Source of the DNA: Typhlomys cinereus
Lineage: Eukaryota > Chordata > Mammalia > Rodentia > Platacanthomyidae
Direction of reading: 5' to 3'
DNA: 64,000 nt
Assembly: GCA_023101885.1 (NCBI GenBank)
Contig: JALPQD010000358.1
Location: 1,116,001-1,180,000, forward strand
The position numbers were made by a program, and so were the translations under genes. Position 1 is the stretch's first letter, and each line of letters starts with the position of its first letter. The notes below the pieces were generated by a model. It did no database searches. It was not told the DNA's origin and saw only the letters and a list, made by a program, of their open reading frames with translations. Shown here piece by piece: positions 63,301 to 64,000 of the stretch.

Positions 63301-64000
63301 TTAAAAAAGGTCTTTATATGAAAAAAGACTTAAAAGGGAAGAGGAGAACAGAAACAGGACACAGTAGTGAGTGGGGTCAGTCTCCAGGCAACCAATCGGC
63401 TTCCTACTAACCACTAGCTCCTCCTCCATGACTGGGAACACACATTCAGCACTTCAAACTAGTCCAAACCCCTGTAAACAGGGAGGATACTGACAGTTGA
63501 CAGGATCAGATGTATCTTTACTTAAGGGCCTTTCTTGTCAGTTGCCTTATTTATCCTTTGTCTCCTTTCTTTTGGGGGTCTTCTTTCCTCTACCCTCCTA
63601 GTTATAATCATTTGCAGTATTAATGGGTATTATAGAGATTTCCCTTTGGATATGTCATTATGAGGACTTAGAACTAGGTTCCACTTATAAGGGAGAACAT
63701 ATGATGTCTCACTTTCTGTGCTTGGGATACTTTGGCTCAGTATAATGTCTTCCAGTTTCATCCATTTACCAGCAAATTTCATTAATTTGTTTTTTTGATA
63801 GCCGAGTAGTAGTCCATTACCTATATGTATCACATATTTCTTATACATTTGCTGTTGGACATTTAAGTTGATTACATGACTTTGTCATTGCCGGCTACAA
63901 TGAACATGGATGTACTTCTATATGAAGCATTTTTGAGAACATTCCCAGTAGTGGTATAGCAGGGTCATATGACATTTCCATTTTTCAGTTTTTTAGAAAC
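39209..64000 (+). CDS. Adam18: ADAM18-like sperm ADAM gene (tMDC III), 5' half, ten exons
   Basis: Ten exons join without a stop into exactly 300 codons: 39209-39260, 39800-39876, 49911-49966, 51125-51203, 51695-51771, 56023-56200, 58766-58831, 59784-59855, 60062-60228 and 60691-60766. They encode a signal peptide, the prodomain ([68 protein letters not shown]) and the start of the metalloprotease-like domain ([37 protein letters not shown]). These stretches match ADAM18 as I know the family. ADAM18 is a testis-specific, catalytically inactive ADAM of the sperm surface. The HExxH position and the remaining exons (rest of metalloprotease, disintegrin, tail) lie beyond the window; I saw no further exon after 60766. 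No disabling change seen; one exon-border shift is noted separately. Confidence 0.85.
39800..39876 (+). CDS. Adam18: ADAM18 exon 2: start of prodomain
   Basis: Acceptor TTCCTGCAG, donor GTCAGT. It completes a Tyr codon, then reads [15 protein letters not shown] and on to SQRQ. LxHVTVPRK is the conserved opening of the ADAM18 prodomain. Phase 0 at the end. Confidence 0.83.
40130..40445. repeat. (CTAT)n microsatellite with variant blocks
   Basis: About 315 bases of CTAT repeats with a long perfect run at 40130-40220 and then higher-order blocks containing CATCTAT, CGCCTATTTATCTACCTACC and similar. In ADAM18 intron 2. Confidence 0.95.
41221..41570 (-). mobile_element. MaLR-like LTR repeat, antisense, best preserved copy
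   Basis: On the minus strand it runs from TGTCATGGTTTGAAATGTGT to AGTAACTGATACA, TG...CA-type ends. It carries the GGTGGAGCCTTGCTGGAGGA block typical of this LTR class. No internal retroviral region is seen, so it is a solo LTR. Confidence 0.65.
42425..42840 (-). mobile_element. LINE-1 3'UTR remnant, antisense
   Basis: A pyrimidine-rich CTTCCTTCCCTCCCC block follows TACTTTTACAAGCATATTGAG, as in the other antisense LINE-1 3' ends here. Strongly diverged; limits approximate. Confidence 0.4.
42880..43250 (+). mobile_element. Interspersed repeat, second copy of the 19.6 kb family
   Basis: GTTGAGGGTTCCAGCTCTTGGG, CATTTGTAGAGGATTGGTAGTTGAG and the distal TTTATTTCCTTAATCTGTTTTG align in order with the other copies. 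Confidence 0.6.
43865..44605 (+). mobile_element. 5'-truncated LINE-1, sense, with A-rich tail
   Basis: It is the reverse complement of the 10.6-11.3 kb LINE-1 3' region (GGATGCTCCAGGAATGGGAGAG, then a purine-rich block and a GTATGAGTGGAAAAAAG tail). AAAGAAGTCCCC occurs before it (about 43845) and after its tail (about 44603) as the target-site duplication. Confidence 0.8.
44662..44940 (+). mobile_element. tRNA-derived SINE, long form, young copy
   Basis: Starts GGGCTGGAGAGGTGGCTCAG (B2-like head), has a GC-rich middle not found in mouse B2 as I know it, and ends CACAATTGAATAGATAATAA plus an A-rich tail. The exact 15-base duplication AAAAAGGTGTAGTAT (44647-44661, 44941-44955) indicates recent insertion. 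Confidence 0.88.
45295..45415 (-). mobile_element. B1-like SINE, antisense, decayed
   Basis: The T-rich start and CCAGACAGGATCTCACTTTGTAAG followed by CAACCTCCTAAGTGGGACTT are the reversed 7SL-type landmarks. Confidence 0.55.
45857..45900. repeat. (GT)n microsatellite
   Basis: About 21 GT units followed by GCATGCGCACAC. Confidence 0.95.
46695..47235 (-). mobile_element. LINE-1 3'-end fragment, antisense
   Basis: CATACAAGCTCAATAGGTACC, the pyrimidine block, GGAGCATCC and AGTGGCATATAGCTTCGAGCCC follow the same order as in the long LINE-1 at 10.6 kb. Confidence 0.75.
47405..47535 (+). mobile_element. B1-like SINE, sense, decayed
   Basis: GACATGGTGGAACATGCCTATAACATCAGCACTCAATGGGG is a decayed 7SL-type head, ending in an A-rich AACACAACAAAAAA tail. 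Confidence 0.6.
47536..49910. other. ADAM18 intron 2, distal part
   Basis: AT-rich. A moderately GC-richer 48090-48400 segment has a short frame on each strand but no recognisable product. No exon seen. Confidence 0.5.
49911..49966 (+). CDS. Adam18: ADAM18 exon 3: prodomain
   Basis: The exon reads [18 protein letters not shown] plus two bases, with acceptor CTATTTAAG and donor GTAAGA. The (V/I)xYxIxIxGKPYTxHL motif is the ADAM prodomain beta region. Intron 2 before it is about 10 kb. Confidence 0.85.
50225..50450. repeat. CA/TA-rich interrupted microsatellite
   Basis: ACACAT/ACATAC units with an end rich in (CA)n. Translation of either strand gives only Thr/His/Tyr-type low-complexity frames. 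Confidence 0.9.
51125..51203 (+). CDS. Adam18: ADAM18 exon 4: prodomain
   Basis: The exon completes His, then reads [20 protein letters not shown] and on to SYSM, with donor GTAAGA. FLVYTYxExGSLHSE is strongly conserved among ADAM prodomains. Confidence 0.88.
51288..51375 (-). mobile_element. ID/tRNA-type SINE, antisense
   Basis: A T run, then GGTGATGGGGACTAAACTCAG...CATGCTAGACCAACACTGACCTACTGAATTATATCCC, the reverse of an ID-like tRNA-derived head. Confidence 0.6.
51695..51771 (+). CDS. Adam18: ADAM18 exon 5: prodomain
   Basis: It reads [20 protein letters not shown] then LCTGLR, split after two bases of Arg; acceptor GCTTTTCAG, donor GTAATC. CHYQG...S.VTLS.C.GLRG is a signature of ADAM prodomains. 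Confidence 0.9.
52400..53760 (-). mobile_element. Old LINE-1, antisense, 3' part, split by a SINE
   Basis: Decayed forms of the ORF2 end and 3'UTR (GATAATATTCGGCTGTGTATG, TTTCTTTATCCATCCATCTGTTG) precede the SINE at 53140. Segments such as CCACATTCCACCAATAATGTG follow it. It probably continues at 54216-55030. Confidence 0.6.
53140..53440 (+). mobile_element. Older tRNA-derived SINE of the same type
   Basis: Head GGACTGGAGAAATGGCTCAG, then CCTGAGTTCAGAT, AATGCCAGGCAGAGATG and a CA-rich tail with an A-rich end. It is diverged from the young copies but colinear with the long form. Confidence 0.8.
53785..54215 (+). mobile_element. Interspersed repeat, third and best copy of the 19.6 kb family
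   Basis: Starts near ATGTCAACCTGACAGTTGAGGG and ends with AAATAAACCCCTTGCTCCCTTAAGCTG...TCAGCAACAATG. It splits an old antisense LINE-1. Confidence 0.62.
54216..55030 (-). mobile_element. Old LINE-1 ORF2 C-terminal region, antisense
   Basis: Colinear with 12.1-12.9 kb of the long LINE-1: TTGGTTTGCATTT...GATGGCTAAAGAT, ATGATTTCTCCCATTCTTAG, CCATTGTTCTATGTGTATG. Several stops; probably one insertion with 52400-53760, split by the repeat at 53785-54215. A short local duplication (GTTTTGAGTTGAATTCTGTATAAGAT-like units) lies at 54612-54700. Confidence 0.68.
55725..55855 (+). mobile_element. B1-like SINE, sense
   Basis: GGTGCATGCTTGTGATTTCAGC, AGGCTGAGGTTAAAGGATTAA and GTGAGACCCTGTTTCCAAA are decayed 7SL-type landmarks, ending in AAATAAAAATAAA. 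Confidence 0.75.
56023..56200 (+). CDS. Adam18: ADAM18 exon 6: prodomain, C-terminal part
   Basis: It completes Arg, then 59 codons: [20 protein letters not shown], then [10 protein letters not shown] and on to QVHWNVQ. NIS is a possible N-glycosylation site. Acceptor AATACTCAG, donor GTAACT, phase 0. No clear RxxR convertase site is seen at the domain end. Confidence 0.9.
56290..56625 (+). mobile_element. LTR-like repeat remnant with (CT)n expansion
   Basis: GGTTATGGAACCTTTAAGAGG and GATTTGCTGGAGGAAGTGGG resemble the MaLR-like LTR family in sense orientation. A (CT)n run lies at about 56400-56445. Confidence 0.45.
56400..56445. repeat. (CT)n microsatellite
   Basis: About 22 CT units within the LTR-like remnant. 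Confidence 0.95.
56640..58110 (+). mobile_element. Old LINE-1, sense: reverse transcriptase part and 3' region
   Basis: Nucleotides 56640-57300 match the ORF2 RT region (AATCCTCAATAAAATA..., AATTGATCACATAAACAGAC, GACAAAGCAAGATTGTC), without an open frame. From 57300 to 58110 is 3'UTR-like sequence with less certain assignment. Confidence 0.6.
58178..58720 (+). other. Unidentified exon-like ORF with its own poly(A) signal in ADAM18 intron 6
   Basis: A good acceptor-like sequence (TTTCTCCCTCCACAG) ends at 58182. The frame reads on for about 69 codons ([20 protein letters not shown] near the start, KTWKVSVEP at the end) to a TAG at 58389-58391. AATAAA follows at 58715-58720. The composition looks protein-like rather than low-complexity, but I do not recognise the family. 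It could be the 5'-truncated end of a retrocopied mRNA, an alternative last exon of this gene, or chance. It lacks a visible A-tail. Confidence 0.3.
58766..58831 (+). CDS. Adam18: ADAM18 exon 7: start of metalloprotease-like domain
   Basis: Twenty-two codons begin [20 protein letters not shown]. The LEIxIVVEK strand opens the ADAM catalytic fold. Acceptor TATGTCCCAG, donor GTAAGT. Confidence 0.88.
59250..59690 (-). mobile_element. LINE-1 3'UTR remnant, antisense
   Basis: TCATACATAAATGCAATGAATT and the CCTGTCCCCCTTCTGTCTC block match other decayed antisense LINE-1 ends here (for example 43625-43790). Limits approximate. Confidence 0.4.
59784..59855 (+). CDS. Adam18: ADAM18 exon 8: metalloprotease-like domain
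   Basis: Twenty-four codons: [20 protein letters not shown] then LVNT. Acceptor TGTATTTCAG, donor GTAAGT, phase 0 at both ends. Confidence 0.9.
60062..60228 (+). CDS. Adam18: ADAM18 exon 9: metalloprotease-like domain, with shifted donor
   Basis: It starts [20 protein letters not shown] and ends at DITHLL plus two bases. NLT is a possible N-glycosylation site. The donor is the first of two overlapping GTAAGT copies (60229 and 60233); using the second would put TAA in frame. With the first, the protein reads HLL-M-KHPKY, two residues shorter than the LLVYRKHPKY type expected for ADAM18. Confidence 0.85.
60343..60383. repeat. (GT)n microsatellite
   Basis: About 20 GT units between ADAM18 exons 9 and 10. 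Confidence 0.95.
60691..60766 (+). CDS. Adam18: ADAM18 exon 10: metalloprotease-like domain
   Basis: Acceptor GTAGTTACAG, donor GTAAGT. One base completes Met, then [20 protein letters not shown] and AGVAM, phase 0 at the end. This is the region just before the HExxH position of active ADAMs, which is outside the window. No later exon could be found before 64000. Confidence 0.87.
60767..61029. other. Start of ADAM18 intron 10
   Basis: Contains a repeat fragment (CTGACAAAAGCAACTTAAGA...GGGTTTATTCTAGG), the reversed end of an LTR-like element, at about 60835-60930. Confidence 0.4.
61030..62080 (-). mobile_element. Old LINE-1, antisense: start of ORF2 and ORF1 region
   Basis: Minus-strand 61041-61304 reads a decayed beginning of the ORF2 endonuclease ([20 protein letters not shown] in place of the usual LNINGLNSP-type start). 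ORF1-like coiled-coil sequence with stops follows to about 62080, interrupted by a B4-like SINE at about 61430-61600. Confidence 0.6.
62665..64000 (-). mobile_element. LINE-1 3' part, antisense, runs off the window
   Basis: The pyrimidine-rich 3'UTR block is at 62700-62780. Positions 63640-64000 match the ORF2 end at 11.7-12 kb of the long LINE-1 (TGTGCTTGGGATACTTTGGCTCAGTATAA, TAGTAGTCCATTAC). Confidence 0.72.

Overview
This is intronic and exonic DNA from a mammalian, almost certainly rodent, genome. The sequence shows interrupted coding exons with GT-AG borders, abundant LINE-1, tRNA-derived (B2/B4-like) and B1-like SINEs, LTR elements, long dinucleotide and tetranucleotide microsatellites, and an intron-less aldolase copy flanked by target-site duplications. 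Nothing bacterial, phage-like or CRISPR-like is present. The species cannot be fixed from the window; the rodent call rests on the repeat types and on the gene order.

Two tandem plus-strand genes of the sperm ADAM cluster account for all recognised coding exons. The first, positions 1 to about 36,580, is the 3' half of an ADAM3-like gene (cyritestin/tMDC I): disintegrin, cysteine-rich and EGF-like regions, a transmembrane helix, a short basic tail and a 3' exon with a polyadenylation signal. The second begins at the ATG at 39,209 in a GC-rich stretch. It is the 5' half of an ADAM18-like gene (tMDC III): ten exons, exactly 300 codons, covering the signal peptide, prodomain and first part of the metalloprotease-like domain, and it runs out of the window. 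The ADAM3-then-ADAM18 head-to-tail order on one strand agrees with the rodent cluster. Both products belong to a family of sperm-surface proteins involved in maturation, migration and egg interaction.

The first 20 kb is one giant ADAM3 intron. It holds a minus-strand gammaretrovirus-like provirus (LTRs at 6,726-8,133 and 19,086-19,540) that was invaded in turn by a full-length-type LINE-1 (about 10,599-17,307), by a SINE inside that LINE-1 (12,987-13,269) and by LINE-1 fragments in and beside the left LTR. From 20 to 36.6 kb come the remaining ADAM3 exons, with an antisense processed aldolase A pseudogene (31,260-32,543) in a late intron. From 36.6 to 39.2 kb is the intergenic stretch and the probable ADAM18 promoter. 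From 39.2 to 60.8 kb are the ADAM18 exons, with a 10 kb second intron rich in repeats (CTAT microsatellite, LTR-like repeat, LINE-1 pieces, a young SINE). From 60.8 kb to the end is intron filled mostly with antisense LINE-1.

Gene identities come from reading the translated exons against remembered ADAM3 and ADAM18 family features, not from a database search. Exon borders were set by splice signals and by unbroken phase from exon to exon. No novel multi-gene system was found. The points most worth checking are a lineage-specific splice-donor shift in ADAM18 exon 9, an unidentified ORF with its own poly(A) signal at 58,178-58,720, the nested provirus and its internal duplication, and a SINE family with long and short forms.
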